Assembly: GCA_018645325.1 (NCBI GenBank)
Contig: JABGOU010000011.1
Location: forward strand, 25,353 to 89,352
Direction of reading: 5' to 3'
Source: Desulfobacula sp.
GTDB taxonomy: Bacteria > Desulfobacterota > Desulfobacteria > Desulfobacterales > Desulfobacteraceae
Length of the DNA stretch: 64,000 bases
The position numbers were made by a program, and so were the translations under genes. The notes under the pieces are model-generated. The model had not been told where the DNA came from, searched no databases, and was given only the letters and a program-made list of their open reading frames with translations. Every line of letters starts with the position of its first letter. The stretch's first letter is position 1. Below are positions 1-9,722 of this stretch, one piece after another.

Positions 1-692
1 GTGGGCTCTGAAAGACCAACTTCTTTTCTGGTTTCCATTACTTTTGGGTCCAGAAAATACTCACGAATCACAGGGATATCCCTTGGATTCAGTGCCAGGT
101 TTCTCTCATCTGAAATTTTTGCAAGTTTTTCATCAGATTCAATGCCGACAACTTCGAAACAGGGAATATGATCAAGGATAACCTTGGCAGGTTTAACGTC
201 AGCTCCAATATCCTTATCCCATTCTTTAATGGAAAAAATTTTGAATTGCTGAATGATGGTGTTTGATAAAAGCTCGGAGGCAAGCTTTTCCACATCTTCA
301 AAAATAAGTGTATCGCCTTTCAGACAATATCGTTTTGAGGTATATATGCCCTCATCAGATCGAAAAATTTTCCCCAGATGATCTTGGATGGCTTCCATTG
401 CAGTTGCACCTTGATTATCTTTTACCCCTGGCCTGAATCCTACCCAGATACACCAGTTAAATCCTATATCCAGTGGTTTTAAGCTTGAAAACTGGGTCAC
501 AGGATTGGTGAAAATTTCATCTTTTACAAGCTCAAGTTGATGTAGATCCAGATCTGACTCAATGGTCACGATATTAATACATCGTGCCTCCTGAATGTTA
601 ATTCCAAAATAAGAATCCGCCTTTTTAATCAGAGAAGATGCTTCAGCATCCCTCAACTCTTTTTTAAGAGCAATCTCAATACAGGAAATCAT
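1..692 (-). CDS. purL: Phosphoribosylformylglycinamidine synthase, PurS-fused N-terminal part (partial)
   Basis: The 3' part lies outside the window; about 230 N-terminal residues are present. FGAM synthase converts FGAR, glutamine and ATP to FGAM in purine synthesis. The start reads MISCIEIALKKELRDAEA and is followed by the motif GFRPGVKDNQG and, near the window edge, a YFLDPKVMETRKEVGL segment. These match the N-terminal PurS-like region and the start of the PurL domain in deltaproteobacterial PurSL-type proteins. The ATG lies one base past the rseP stop codon, so it reads as the next gene of the same minus-strand run. The identification rests on motif recognition of an incomplete protein. 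Confidence 0.78.
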   Translation of the reverse strand, partial: MISCIEIALKKELRDAEASSLIKKADSYFGINIQEARCINIVTIESDLDLHQLELVKDEIFTNPVTQFSSLKPLDIGFNWCIWVGFRPGVKDNQGATAMEAIQDHLGKIFRSDEGIYTSKRYCLKGDTLIFEDVEKLASELLSNTIIQQFKIFSIKEWDKDIGADVKPAKVILDHIPCFEVVGIESDEKLAKISDERNLALNPRDIPVIREYFLDPKVMETRKEVGLSEP

Positions 693-693
693 A

Positions 694-1764
694 TTATCCA
701 CCATTGAACATTCTTACAATGTCATTATAAAAAACAAAAACCATTAAAGCTACAAGAACAGCTGCACCAAATTGAACCAATTTCTCACGCAATTTGTTAC
801 TGACCTCTTTTCCTGTAGCCGCTTCAATCCCAAAAAACAGCAGATGACCGCCATCCAGCACTGGAATCGGAAAAAGATTTATGATACCAAGATTTACTGA
901 AAGCAATGCAATAAACCAGGCAAAATTCATAATACCTGCTTTTGCCTGTTCACCCGCCATTTGGGCAATCATCAACGGGCCTCCCAGGTTGTCTGCAGAC
1001 ACACTCCCGCTGATCATTTTTCCAACGGAAAGAAGCGTTAGCTTTATCAGACCATAAGTATCCTTAAAGGACCGCAAAAGAGCTGCAAAAGGGCTAAGGC
1101 TTTTATGAAAAGACTCACCGGCTCCAGCGATACCTATAACATATTTTTCAATTTCTTCACCAAACACATTTTTGTCAGGTTTTAGAACCGGGGAAAGAAT
1201 AAGAGTTTTAAATCGTCCATCACGATCTACAATAATGTTCAATTGTTCCCCCTTGCCTGCACTAATAATCCGGGAAATATCTTCAAAGGATTCAATTTTG
1301 GTCTTATTTATCTCTTTGATCACATCCCCTGGCATGATTCCGGCCGACAGGGCTGGAGAATCTTCAATGACTTTACCCACAATCGGTTTAGCAAGGTAAA
1401 TTCCTGAAAACTGGTAAAGAACATAAAAAATGAAAATCGCCAGGAGAAAATTAAAAAAAGGACCAGCAGCAACTATGATAGTTTTTTGCCATAATGACTT
1501 ATGGGTAAAAGAAGCATTTTCATCATCAGGGTCAATGGATGCTCCAGGTTCTTCTCCCACCATTTTCACATATCCGCCAAGGGGTATGGCTGCCAGACAA
1601 TACTGGGTTCGCCCGATTCTTTTTTTTAAAATTTTCGGTCCAAAACCAAGGGAGAACACTTCAACTCCGACTCCACAAAGTCTTGCCGCAATAAAATGTC
1701 CAAATTCATGGATAAAAACTAGAATGCCGATAACAATAATAAATGCTATAGCAGAATGCCCCAT
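694..1764 (-). CDS. rseP: RIP zinc metalloprotease (site-2 protease)
   Basis: Intramembrane zinc metalloprotease of the inner membrane. In the RseP family it cleaves anti-sigma factors and signal-peptide remnants. The HExxH zinc motif (HEFGH) is at residues 19-23 in the first membrane helix. One PDZ-like domain lies at about residues 115-200. The second family motif, an NxxPxPxLDGG segment, is near residue 300 before the last membrane helices. At 356 aa it is shorter than E. coli RseP (450 aa, two PDZ domains), which suggests a single PDZ domain. The gene lies 12 bases downstream of dxr, the usual dxr-rseP order in the cdsA-uppS cluster. Confidence 0.95.
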   Translation of the reverse strand: MGHSAIAFIIVIGILVFIHEFGHFIAARLCGVGVEVFSLGFGPKILKKRIGRTQYCLAAIPLGGYVKMVGEEPGASIDPDDENASFTHKSLWQKTIIVAAGPFFNFLLAIFIFYVLYQFSGIYLAKPIVGKVIEDSPALSAGIMPGDVIKEINKTKIESFEDISRIISAGKGEQLNIIVDRDGRFKTLILSPVLKPDKNVFGEEIEKYVIGIAGAGESFHKSLSPFAALLRSFKDTYGLIKLTLLSVGKMISGSVSADNLGGPLMIAQMAGEQAKAGIMNFAWFIALLSVNLGIINLFPIPVLDGGHLLFFGIEAATGKEVSNKLREKLVQFGAAVLVALMVFVFYNDIVRMFNGG

Positions 1765-1776
1765 AAGATCTCACCT

Positions 1777-2925
1777 TTATATCAGAGATTGTGCTTTTTC
1801 ACGTGCCCAACAATCCGCTTCAATAATACCTGAAAGATCTGGATTGTCAATCCGTGTATGATGTTCCATTGTGCTTGAAATAAGTCTGAAAATATCTAAA
1901 AAACCTATACGCTTTTCAAGAAAGGCACAAACCGCCACCTCATTTGCTGCATTCATGACAGCTGGAAGAGTCCCTTTTTGTTTGCAGGCCTCAAATGCAA
2001 ATAAGAGAGACGGAAACTTTTGGGTATCCGGTTTTTCAAATGCAAGCGAACCTATGGTTGTAAAATCTGGGAAATCCATCTGCAGGTCCAGCCGTTCAGG
2101 CTCTGACATGGCGTAGGCAATCGCTGCCTTCATATCAGGCTGTCCCATTTGTGCCATGATGCTTCCATCTTTATACCCAACCATTGAATGAACAATACTC
2201 TGGGGATGGACAAGCACCTGAATTTTTTCAGGATTAACCTCAAACAGATGAACTGCTTCAATAATCTCAAGACCTTTATTCATCAAGGTAGCTGAATCAA
2301 TTGTAATTTTATTCCCCATTTTCCAGGTGGGGTGCCGAAGGGCATCTTTTAATGATATATCCTTAAATGAATCAAAGGGTAATTCTCTAAAAGGTCCCCC
2401 TGAGGCTGTCAGAAATATTATTTCCAACTCTTTTTTCCGATTTCCCTTGAGGCATTGAAAAATAGCACTGTGCTCACTGTCCACAGGCAGAATTGAAATA
2501 TTATTTTCCAGAGCTTTGGCCATAACTATCTCACCGGCCATGACCAGGGTTTCCTTGTTGGCAAGGGCTATCTGTTTTTTTGATTCAATGGCACAAAGGG
2601 CCGGTTTAAGCCCCACTGCACCAACCATGGCCAAAAGAACCAAATCTGACGACCCGTAAGAGGCGGCCTCACAATATCCAGCCTCCCCAAAAAGGATTTG
2701 GGGCCTGCAAGACCCCTTTAAAACCTTTAAAAGTTTCAAAGCCTTTGTCTCATCCAGCACTGCAACCAGTTCAGGTTTAAATTCGTCAATCTGCCCGACT
2801 AAACAATCTATATTATTAGCGGCGGTTAAAGCCTTTACCTTGAAGCGGTCAGGATACATCCTCACAATTTCCAAAGCACTGGTACCGATGGAGCCGGTTG
2901 ACCCTAATATTGACAAATGTTTCAT
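1777..2925 (-). CDS. dxr: 1-deoxy-D-xylulose 5-phosphate reductoisomerase
   Basis: Cytoplasmic NADPH-dependent enzyme making 2-C-methyl-D-erythritol 4-phosphate, the committed step of the MEP isoprenoid pathway. The 382-aa length is normal. The Rossmann motif GSTGSIGTSALEIV starts at residue 8. The substrate and metal-binding motifs DSEHSAIFQ, SGGPFR and MNKGLEIIEA appear in the expected order. Its start overlaps the cdsA stop by 4 bases, indicating translational coupling. Its product feeds undecaprenyl phosphate synthesis, which fits the neighbouring uppS and cdsA. Confidence 0.97.
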   Translation of the reverse strand: MKHLSILGSTGSIGTSALEIVRMYPDRFKVKALTAANNIDCLVGQIDEFKPELVAVLDETKALKLLKVLKGSCRPQILFGEAGYCEAASYGSSDLVLLAMVGAVGLKPALCAIESKKQIALANKETLVMAGEIVMAKALENNISILPVDSEHSAIFQCLKGNRKKELEIIFLTASGGPFRELPFDSFKDISLKDALRHPTWKMGNKITIDSATLMNKGLEIIEAVHLFEVNPEKIQVLVHPQSIVHSMVGYKDGSIMAQMGQPDMKAAIAYAMSEPERLDLQMDFPDFTTIGSLAFEKPDTQKFPSLLFAFEACKQKGTLPAVMNAANEVAVCAFLEKRIGFLDIFRLISSTMEHHTRIDNPDLSGIIEADCWAREKAQSLI

Positions 2926-3737
2926 AAAACAAACACCAGATAGACATACAAAACAGGAATTGCAAAAAGCAACCCGTCTATTCTATCGAGTATTCCGCCA
3001 TGCCCTGGAAGAATCCGGCCTGAATCTTTAATTTTTGATGCCCGTTTCATTGCAGATTCAAACAAATCACCAATTTGTCCTGCAATGGATAACAAAAAAG
3101 AGGCTGGAATGGTAAGAAAGGATAAGGACAGATCATTGAAAAAACACTGACAAAAAATGAATCCGGTAATTATTGAGGCTGCCATGCCCCCTAAAGATCC
3201 TTCAATGGTTTTGTTGGGGCTGATATTGGGGGCAAGCGCATTTTTCCCCAAAAAAGTTCCACTGTAAAATGCGCCAGTATCATTGGCAAAGGTGACAATT
3301 AACAGCCAGATAATCCAAAAAGTTCCCCCGTCAAATTCTTTAATAAAAATTAAAAGGGATAGCGAAACCGGAATATAAACAACACCTAAAACCTGCTTGG
3401 AAATAATATCAAATATACCATGATTATCAGCAAACCTGGAGAGCACAAAAATGGACAAGGCCATAAGGTTCATTGCAAAAATCAAAAACAAAATTTCCAA
3501 TGATCCCAGGCAGGCACTTATGATAAGCGTCATTGAAACCGTGTAGGAGATAATCTTTATTGTATTGGAAATGGATTTTCCATCATTTTCAAAAATAATT
3601 CTCAAGTATTCTCGAATGGCAAATAGAGCAACGAGGGAAACCAATACGGCAAATAATAATAGATTACCCTTAATGAGGACCCATAAAAGCATGGGTATAA
3701 GTATGAGTGCGGTTATCCATCTTTTGATATGCTGCAT
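2922..3737 (-). CDS. cdsA: Phosphatidate cytidylyltransferase
   Basis: Inner-membrane enzyme that makes CDP-diacylglycerol from phosphatidate and CTP for phospholipid synthesis. The 271-aa protein is almost entirely hydrophobic helices. The CdsA signature is at the C terminus: an S-x-x-KR-x-x-x-KD segment followed by LPGHGGILDRIDG. An upstream conserved NDTGAFYSG segment is also present. Its start overlaps the end of uppS by 25 bases and its stop overlaps the dxr start by 4, so the three genes appear co-translated. Confidence 0.95.
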   Translation of the reverse strand: MQHIKRWITALILIPMLLWVLIKGNLLLFAVLVSLVALFAIREYLRIIFENDGKSISNTIKIISYTVSMTLIISACLGSLEILFLIFAMNLMALSIFVLSRFADNHGIFDIISKQVLGVVYIPVSLSLLIFIKEFDGGTFWIIWLLIVTFANDTGAFYSGTFLGKNALAPNISPNKTIEGSLGGMAASIITGFIFCQCFFNDLSLSFLTIPASFLLSIAGQIGDLFESAMKRASKIKDSGRILPGHGGILDRIDGLLFAIPVLYVYLVFVL

Positions 3738-4498
3738 GATACTTTACCGAACCTTCGGTCCCTATTCTGAAAATTGTTTAAAATTTCAATGAATTCATCT
3801 TTAGAAAAATCCGGCCACAAGGTATCAGTAATATAAATTTCAGAATATGCAGCCTGCCACAATAAAAAGTTACTTAACCTGTACTCCCCGCTTGTGCGGA
3901 TAATCAAGTCCGGATCAGGTATGGCTTTTGTGTAAAGGTGATTTGAAATAAGATCCTGGGAAATATCCTCTGGATTCAAATCTTTTGATTCTATTTTTTG
4001 GACAATCTGTTTAACCGCATTCGTGATCTCTTCTCTTGAACCATAACTCAATGCCAGATTTAAAACCATTTTATCGTTGTTTTTTGTCAACGCCATTGTT
4101 ATGTCAATTTCTTTTTGAACATCTGGGGGGAGCCTGTGCTTTTGACCTATGATATTGAGACGAATATGATTTTTTGATAATTTTTCTCTTTCAGATATAA
4201 TGAATTTTTTCAAAAGCATCATTAACGCTTTTACTTCGAGTTTAGGTCTTGCCCAGTTTTCAGTTGAAAATGCGTATAAGGTGAGTACACCTATCCCAAG
4301 CTCTCTTGCAGCTGTTACTATGGATCGAACTGTTTGTGAGCCCTGTTCATGCCCCTTTACGCGATTCATTAATCTTTTTTTAGCCCATCTGCCGTTGCCA
4401 TCCATGATAATGGCCAGATGGAATGGAAGTTTTTCAGGATTAAGAGTCACATCTTGTGTTGAGTTAGACTTCAAGAATTTCCTTTTCTTTTTTTGCAA
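3713..4498 (-). CDS. uppS: Undecaprenyl diphosphate synthase (cis-prenyltransferase)
   Basis: Condenses isopentenyl diphosphate onto farnesyl diphosphate to make the C55 lipid carrier for peptidoglycan and LPS. The catalytic aspartate motif MDGNGRWAK is at residues 32-40 (Asp33). The C-terminal substrate motif RTSGEYRLSNFLLWQ and the late TLWPDF motif are present. At 261 aa it has a lysine-rich N-terminal extension of about 20 residues before the family core. This start overlaps frr by 35 bases; no later ATG precedes the catalytic motif except Met32 itself, so the upstream start is kept. Confidence 0.95.
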   Translation of the reverse strand: MQKKKRKFLKSNSTQDVTLNPEKLPFHLAIIMDGNGRWAKKRLMNRVKGHEQGSQTVRSIVTAARELGIGVLTLYAFSTENWARPKLEVKALMMLLKKFIISEREKLSKNHIRLNIIGQKHRLPPDVQKEIDITMALTKNNDKMVLNLALSYGSREEITNAVKQIVQKIESKDLNPEDISQDLISNHLYTKAIPDPDLIIRTSGEYRLSNFLLWQAAYSEIYITDTLWPDFSKDEFIEILNNFQNRDRRFGKVSCSISKDG

Positions 4499-5021
4499 AG
4501 ATTTCGTCTAACGATTTAATATGAGCATCAGTGGCTTCCTGAACATTTTTTTGAGCCTTAAAGCTGTCATCCTCTGAAATATCCCCTTCCTTTTGAAGAT
4601 CTTTTAACATTTCATTGGAATCTCTCCGAATATTTCTGATGGCAACTTTATAATCTTCACAGATTTTAGAAGCACTTTTTGCTATCTCTTTTCTTCTTTC
4701 TTCCGTTAAAGGCGGTATCGATATTCTGATCAATTTTCCATCATTGGAAGGTGTCAAACCAAGATTGGCTTTTAATATCGCCTTTTCGACCTGGTTAATT
4801 ACACTGACATCCCATGGTTTCACCGTAATAAGCCTGCTTTCCGGAATGGATATGGTTGCCATTTGAGGCAAAGGCGTCTGTGTTCCATAATAATCGACAT
4901 TAACCCCGTCAAGAATCGCCTGGGATGCTCTGCCGGTTCTTACTTTTGATAGTTCTTTTTCAAAAGCTTTTTCAGATTTACCCATTCTCTCTCTGGTTTC
5001 TTGGAGCACTTCATTTATCAT
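4464..5021 (-). CDS. frr: Ribosome recycling factor
   Basis: Cytoplasmic factor that, with EF-G, splits post-termination ribosomes. The 185-aa length is exactly typical. The RRF N-terminal helix (KAFEKELSKVRTGRAS) and the central PLTEERRKEIAKSA segment are visible, followed by the charged C-terminal helices of the three-helix bundle. It is flanked by pyrH upstream (26-bp gap) and uppS downstream (35-bp overlap), the standard bacterial order. Confidence 0.97.
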   Translation of the reverse strand: MINEVLQETRERMGKSEKAFEKELSKVRTGRASQAILDGVNVDYYGTQTPLPQMATISIPESRLITVKPWDVSVINQVEKAILKANLGLTPSNDGKLIRISIPPLTEERRKEIAKSASKICEDYKVAIRNIRRDSNEMLKDLQKEGDISEDDSFKAQKNVQEATDAHIKSLDEIFAKKEKEILEV

Positions 5022-5047
5022 AGCAACCCATCCTCAATAATGATCAA

Positions 5048-5770
5048 CTATTTGTTATAGATTCGAGTACCTATATCCTTGCCCAATACAGCCTTATAAA
5101 TATTATCCTCCTTGTGAAGATCAAAAACCTGCAATGGTAAATCATGCTCCATTGCAAGTGAAATAGCTGTCATATCCATTACGTGGAGCTGTTTTTCAAT
5201 GACCCTCATATAAGATAATTCATCAAACATAACAGCATCTTCATGAACTATTGGATCTTTGTCATAAACCCCATCAACCTGTGTGGCTTTAAGAAGAATC
5301 TGGGCTCTTGTTTCATGGGCTCTTAAGACAGCAGCCGTATCTGTCGTAAAATAAGGATTTCCAGTACCTGCTGCAAAAATAACCACACGACCCTTTTCAA
5401 GATGTCGAATGGCTTTTCTCCGGATAAACGGTTCTGCAATCTTATCCATACGAATGGCAGACTGCACCCGTGTTGGAACATCACACTTTTCAAGAGCGTC
5501 ACAAATAGCCAGGCTGTTTATAACAGTGGCCAGCATTCCCATATTATCGGCAGAAGTTCTGTCCATACCAGCTGAACTTCCGGCAATACCCCTGAAAATA
5601 TTTCCACCGCCTACAACAATAGATACCTGTACTTTGAGGCGATAAACCTTTTCAACTTCTGCTGCGACATATTGAATCATTTCAGGTGTAATGCCAAAGC
5701 CCTGATTTCCCATCAGGGCTTCTCCGCTCAGTTTAATTAAAACACGTTCAAACTCAGGCATTTTGCTCAA
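5048..5770 (-). CDS. pyrH: Uridylate kinase
   Basis: Hexameric bacterial UMP kinase of the amino-acid kinase fold, phosphorylating UMP to UDP with ATP. The 240-aa length is normal. Motifs seen are KLSGEALMG near residues 13-21, the glycine loop [24 protein letters not shown], and [12 protein letters not shown], which contacts nucleotide. It lies 4 bases after tsf in the conserved rpsB-tsf-pyrH-frr order, so it is expected to be transcribed with the translation genes. Confidence 0.97.
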   Translation of the reverse strand: MSKMPEFERVLIKLSGEALMGNQGFGITPEMIQYVAAEVEKVYRLKVQVSIVVGGGNIFRGIAGSSAGMDRTSADNMGMLATVINSLAICDALEKCDVPTRVQSAIRMDKIAEPFIRRKAIRHLEKGRVVIFAAGTGNPYFTTDTAAVLRAHETRAQILLKATQVDGVYDKDPIVHEDAVMFDELSYMRVIEKQLHVMDMTAISLAMEHDLPLQVFDLHKEDNIYKAVLGKDIGTRIYNK

Positions 5771-5774
5771 GATT

Positions 5775-6371
5775 CTATTCTCCTATCTGGAAACGTACAA
5801 ATCTCTTTATCTGGATATTTTCACCAATATGACTAATGGTTTCTTTTAATAATTCTGTAATGGTTTGCTGGGGATCTTTCACATACTGCTGACTCATAAG
5901 GCAGACTTCTTTGTAAAATTTCTCCACTTTACCTTCAACAATTTTGTCAATAATATTCTCTGGTTTTCCTTCTTCAAGCATTTGTGCCCGAAAAATCTCT
6001 TTTTCCTTTTCAATAACTGCAGAGTCAACATCTTCAGGATTCAGGCCCATGGGATTTGATGCGGCAATATGCATGGCAATATTTTTTGCAAACTGCTGAA
6101 AATTTTCTGTTTTGGCAACAAAATCAGATTCACAGTTAATTTCAACAAGCACACCCAGTCTGGCTCCGGTATGAATATAAGAATAAATCACACCTTCAGA
6201 AGTTGAACGACCCGCTCTTTTAGCTGCTTTTGCCAAGCCTTTTTTTCTCAATAAATCAATTGCCGTGTCCATATCGCCTTTAGTTTCAGCAAGGACCCTT
6301 TTACAGTCCATAATTCCTGAGCCCGTTGCTCCACGAAGCTCCTTTACCATTGCTGCGGAAATTTCCACCAT
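5775..6371 (-). CDS. tsf: Elongation factor Ts
   Basis: Nucleotide exchange factor for EF-Tu. The N-terminal UBA-like domain carries the family signature [19 protein letters not shown]. The TDFV-type contact motif appears as [10 protein letters not shown] at about residues 80-89. At 198 aa it is the short EF-Ts form, lacking part of the second core subdomain found in the ~280-aa E. coli protein; short forms are normal in many deltaproteobacteria. It follows rpsB with a 5-base gap. Confidence 0.97.
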   Translation of the reverse strand: MVEISAAMVKELRGATGSGIMDCKRVLAETKGDMDTAIDLLRKKGLAKAAKRAGRSTSEGVIYSYIHTGARLGVLVEINCESDFVAKTENFQQFAKNIAMHIAASNPMGLNPEDVDSAVIEKEKEIFRAQMLEEGKPENIIDKIVEGKVEKFYKEVCLMSQQYVKDPQQTITELLKETISHIGENIQIKRFVRFQIGE

Positions 6372-6376
6372 TTTCT

Positions 6377-7243
6377 TTACTCCTTACCTTTCTCAGTCGT
6401 TTCTTCTGTATCTGCAACTGGAGTTGTTCTTCTTTTTATTTTTTCAACGACAGGGCCATCCGTTCCATCGGAAACAACCTCGATCGACACTTTATCATCG
6501 GAAAGTTCTTTTGCCACTTCAGTATCACTTTTATCAGATTCAGCACTCTGTTTTTCTTGATGAAGCGCTTTTCCTTCAATACAGGCATCTGCCATACGGG
6601 AAGCGAACAAACGAATGGCTCTTATGGCATCATCATTACCGGGAATAACATAATCAATATCATCAGGATCACAATTTGTATCAACAACGGCAATAATTGG
6701 TATTCCTAATCTTTTACCCTCTTTTACCGCAATGGATTCATTTTTGGGATCAATAACAAAAATTGCACCGGGCAGTCTTTTCATATGACTGATACCGCCA
6801 ATGGCAAACTCCAGCTTGGCCTTTTCTTTGAGCATCTTTGCCTGCTCTTTTTTGGGATAATTTTCAAGGGTTCCGTCATTTTCAATTGAATTCAAAAAAT
6901 GAAACCGGGTAATATTATTCTTAATGGTCTGGAAATTTGTCAGCATGCCGCCAAGCCAACGATTTTGAACATAAAATTCTTCTGCTCGGTTTGCCTCTTC
7001 ATAGATTGACTCAGATGCCTGTTTTTTTGTCCCGACAAAAAGGACGTCCTGGCCATTGGCTGCCACGGTTTTTATAAAATCATGGGCCGTTTTGAACAAT
7101 TTAACCGTCTGTTGCAGGTCAATGATATAAATTCCGTTTCTTGCACCAAAGATATACTTTTTCATCTTTGGGTTCCAGCGTTTGGTCTGATGTCCGAAAT
7201 GGACACCTGCTTCCAAAAGTTCTCTGATTGTAATGTAAGCCAT
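6377..7243 (-). CDS. rpsB: 30S ribosomal protein S2
   Basis: Small-subunit ribosomal protein. The N-terminal signature [17 protein letters not shown] begins at residue 11, and the second signature [11 protein letters not shown] is near residue 155. The 288-aa length exceeds the usual ~240. From about residue 228 there is a charged low-complexity tail rich in Glu, Lys, Asp and Ser that is outside the conserved fold. Preceded by a GGAG ribosome-binding site and a 150-base AT-rich leader after prmC that probably holds its promoter. Confidence 0.97.
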   Translation of the reverse strand: MAYITIRELLEAGVHFGHQTKRWNPKMKKYIFGARNGIYIIDLQQTVKLFKTAHDFIKTVAANGQDVLFVGTKKQASESIYEEANRAEEFYVQNRWLGGMLTNFQTIKNNITRFHFLNSIENDGTLENYPKKEQAKMLKEKAKLEFAIGGISHMKRLPGAIFVIDPKNESIAVKEGKRLGIPIIAVVDTNCDPDDIDYVIPGNDDAIRAIRLFASRMADACIEGKALHQEKQSAESDKSDTEVAKELSDDKVSIEVVSDGTDGPVVEKIKRRTTPVADTEETTEKGKE

Positions 7244-7393
7244 TTGTTCTCCAAATTAATTAATGGTTTTTCCACCATTCAGATCATCCTTAAAATTCGA
7301 CTTTTCAACAAAGCACCTGATCTTCAAGTCCCTGAATGTGAGTTTTTTATCCAACAAAAATCCTAATTTATATATCAAAAATATTTCTTTAAA

Positions 7394-8266
7394 TCAATCG
7401 ATTTTTTTTATTAAAGCCACCCTGCTATGCCCTGCCAGATCCTTTATAAAATCAACACTTCTATATTCTGTGTACTGTTCTGAAATACTTTGCACCATTT
7501 CGCTCTGATCAAACCCTATCTCAAGTAAAATACTTCCACCAGGGACAAGATAATTATAGGCGTTTTTTAAAATTGATCTAAAACTATCACTTCCTTCTTT
7601 ACCCCCGTCAAGGGCAAGTATAGGCTCAAATTTTTTTATTTCAGGCTGCAGGTCTTGAATATCCGTCGTGGGGATATAGGGTGGATTTGAAACGATCAAA
7701 TCAAATTTTGAATTTTCTCTTAACGATGAAAACCAGGAGCCGGCAAAAAATCTTATTTGATTTTTGGCTATTTTTTCAGCATTTTTTTTTGCAATTGCAA
7801 GTGCTGCAACAGATATATCCACTGCAAAATACAGATAGTTGGGAATCGCCTTTGCCAGAGAAACAATAATTGCTCCGGAACCGGTTCCCAATTCAAGAAC
7901 CATCCTGGGTCCAGGATTGCCCTTTCCAATATTTAATATTTTTAATGCCTGTTCAACAAGGGTTTCCGTATCAGGCCGGGGGATTAAAACCCCTTTAGCC
8001 ACATCAAAGTCAGATTCAAAAAATCCCTTCTTCCCTATGATATAGGCCACGGGCTCATTTTGTATTCTTCTTTTAATTAAGGCCTTAAAATCGGATAATT
8101 CATTTTTCTGTAGCGGACGATCGTGCTGAAGATAAAGATCAAGCCGCTTTGCGCCCAGGCAATAGGCAAGCAGCGTTTCAGCAGTCAACCTGGGACTGTC
8201 AATGGAATGTTTTTTTAAATAGGATTCTGTCCATGAAAGAATCTTAATGATTGTCCAGTCATTCAA
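7394..8266 (-). CDS. prmC: Peptide chain release factor N5-glutamine methyltransferase
   Basis: SAM-dependent methyltransferase that methylates the glutamine of the GGQ motif in release factors. Residues 125-131 form the SAM-binding motif ELGTGSG. Residues 194-197 are the catalytic NPPY motif. The N-terminal helical domain that recognises release factors covers about residues 1-85. Length 290 aa is typical. It starts 5 bases after prfA, whose product is its substrate. Confidence 0.96.
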   Translation of the reverse strand: MNDWTIIKILSWTESYLKKHSIDSPRLTAETLLAYCLGAKRLDLYLQHDRPLQKNELSDFKALIKRRIQNEPVAYIIGKKGFFESDFDVAKGVLIPRPDTETLVEQALKILNIGKGNPGPRMVLELGTGSGAIIVSLAKAIPNYLYFAVDISVAALAIAKKNAEKIAKNQIRFFAGSWFSSLRENSKFDLIVSNPPYIPTTDIQDLQPEIKKFEPILALDGGKEGSDSFRSILKNAYNYLVPGGSILLEIGFDQSEMVQSISEQYTEYRSVDFIKDLAGHSRVALIKKID

Positions 8267-8271
8267 TTTTT

Positions 8272-9336
8272 TTAGGCAATTTCTTTTAATGCCTGAGCCT
8301 GATTGTAGGTTTTAAGCTCGTCAATTATTTCCTGGATATGGCCTTCCATGATATTATCCAGCCGATAAAGGGTGAGGCCGATTCGATGATCCGTCATTCG
8401 CCCCTGGGGAAAATTATATGTCCTGATTCTTCCGCTTCTATCCCCTGTACCAACTTGGCCCTTTCTATCTGCAGCTCTTTTTGCATCCTCTTCTCTTACC
8501 ATGGCATCAAGGATACGGGACTTAAGAACCCCCATGGCTTTGGCTTTGTTTTTATGCTGGGATTTCTCATCCTGGCAGGTAGCTGTAACACCGGTTGGAA
8601 TATGGGTAATCCTGACGGCAGAATCGGTTGTATTAACTGATTGTCCTCCCGGCCCTGAAGACCTGAACACATCAATTTTCAAATCAGCAGGATTGATATC
8701 AATATCAACATCTTCCGCTTCTGGAAGAACAGCCACAGTGACAGCAGAGGTATGGACCCGCCCCTGGGTTTCTGTTTCAGGTACCCGCTGAACGCGATGG
8801 GTCCCGCTTTCATATTTAAAACTACTGAATGCGCCCTTCCCTTTCACCAGGGTAACGATTTCTTTGAACCCGCCTGAACTGGAAACATTTTTCTCAATAA
8901 TCTCCATGGTCCAGTTTTTGGATTCAGTATACCTTGAATACATTCTGAACAAGTCTCCGGCAAAGATTCCTGCTTCTTCTCCACCCGTTCCCGCCCGGAT
9001 TTCAATGAGGACATTTTTATCATCCCGGGGGTCTTTGGGCATCAAAAGAACATTGAGTTTAGACTTATACTCTTCTGCTTTTGCCTCAAGATCAGGTATC
9101 TCTTCCTTGGCCATTGCCCGTATTTCAGGATCATCATCTTTTAAAAGCTCTTTTGCCTCTTTTAACTCCTCCAGAATTCCTTCATATTCCCTGAATTTTG
9201 GAACAATTTTATTGAGCTCCCCATGTTCAATCAAATACGCCTGGTATTTTTTTTGATCGGATAGAACGGCAGGATCACTCAATAGCTGCTCAAGCTTAAT
9301 ATATCTTTCTTCTATGCCTTTTAATTTTTCTATCAT
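8272..9336 (-). CDS. prfA: Peptide chain release factor 1
   Basis: Terminates translation at UAA and UAG. The peptidyl-hydrolysis motif GGQ is at residues 230-232 within [17 protein letters not shown]. The codon-recognition tripeptide of the RF1 class (PxT) is PET at 186-188, which together with the prmC neighbour separates it from RF2. Length 354 aa is normal. UGA is not decoded by RF1, which fits the use of UGA for selenocysteine elsewhere in this window. Confidence 0.96.
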   Translation of the reverse strand: MIEKLKGIEERYIKLEQLLSDPAVLSDQKKYQAYLIEHGELNKIVPKFREYEGILEELKEAKELLKDDDPEIRAMAKEEIPDLEAKAEEYKSKLNVLLMPKDPRDDKNVLIEIRAGTGGEEAGIFAGDLFRMYSRYTESKNWTMEIIEKNVSSSGGFKEIVTLVKGKGAFSSFKYESGTHRVQRVPETETQGRVHTSAVTVAVLPEAEDVDIDINPADLKIDVFRSSGPGGQSVNTTDSAVRITHIPTGVTATCQDEKSQHKNKAKAMGVLKSRILDAMVREEDAKRAADRKGQVGTGDRSGRIRTYNFPQGRMTDHRIGLTLYRLDNIMEGHIQEIIDELKTYNQAQALKEIA

Positions 9337-9349
9337 AATTTAAAAACTC

Positions 9350-9379
9350 AAAAGGGGTTCTTTAGTTAAGACCCCTTTT
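9350..9379 (-). terminator. Terminator after rpmE
   Basis: A 9-bp perfect stem (AAAAGGGGT with ACCCCTTTT) and a 12-base loop lies 69 bases downstream of the rpmE stop. Read on the minus strand it is followed by a T-rich run (GAGTTTTT). It separates rpmE from prfA. Confidence 0.7.
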
Positions 9380-9447
9380 ATATTACAAATTATAGAAAGT
9401 GTTAAATAGTGCTCGATAAATCCACGCTTATTTTTTTTGTCCGGACA

Positions 9448-9666
9448 CTAAACAAGTTTGGATACGTCAAACCCTGCATATTTCTTTTTAAAACGGTCAA
9501 TTCTACCGGCAGAGTCAACAAGCTTTTGTTTCCCGGTAAAAAAGGGATGGCACTTGGAACAAATTTCCACCTTGATATTTTCTCTTGTGGATCCGACTTC
9601 AAATGTTGCACCGCAGGCACAGGAAGCTGTAGATTCTGTGTATTTTGGATGTATATCTTTTCTCAT
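9448..9666 (-). CDS. rpmE: 50S ribosomal protein L31, zinc-binding type
   Basis: Large-subunit ribosomal protein of 72 aa. Cysteines at 16, 18, 37 and 40 (CAC and CSKC) form the zinc site of the C+ type of L31, as opposed to the zinc-free RpmE2 paralogue. The motifs [13 protein letters not shown] and [10 protein letters not shown] are diagnostic. It is located between rho and prfA, a common arrangement. Confidence 0.96.
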   Translation of the reverse strand: MRKDIHPKYTESTASCACGATFEVGSTRENIKVEICSKCHPFFTGKQKLVDSAGRIDRFKKKYAGFDVSKLV

Positions 9667-9722
9667 TTGTCTTAAAACTCCTTACCAAGCCTTGTTTCAG
9701 GCTATCATTTAATTTTATAATT

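Noticed and set aside
1430-1861. Long plus-strand frame opposite rseP/dxr
   Set aside because: It lies entirely antisense to two well-supported genes and encodes no recognisable protein.
8864-9256. Plus-strand frame opposite prfA
   Set aside because: It is serine-rich, antisense to RF1, and has no family resemblance, so it is a shadow of the real gene.
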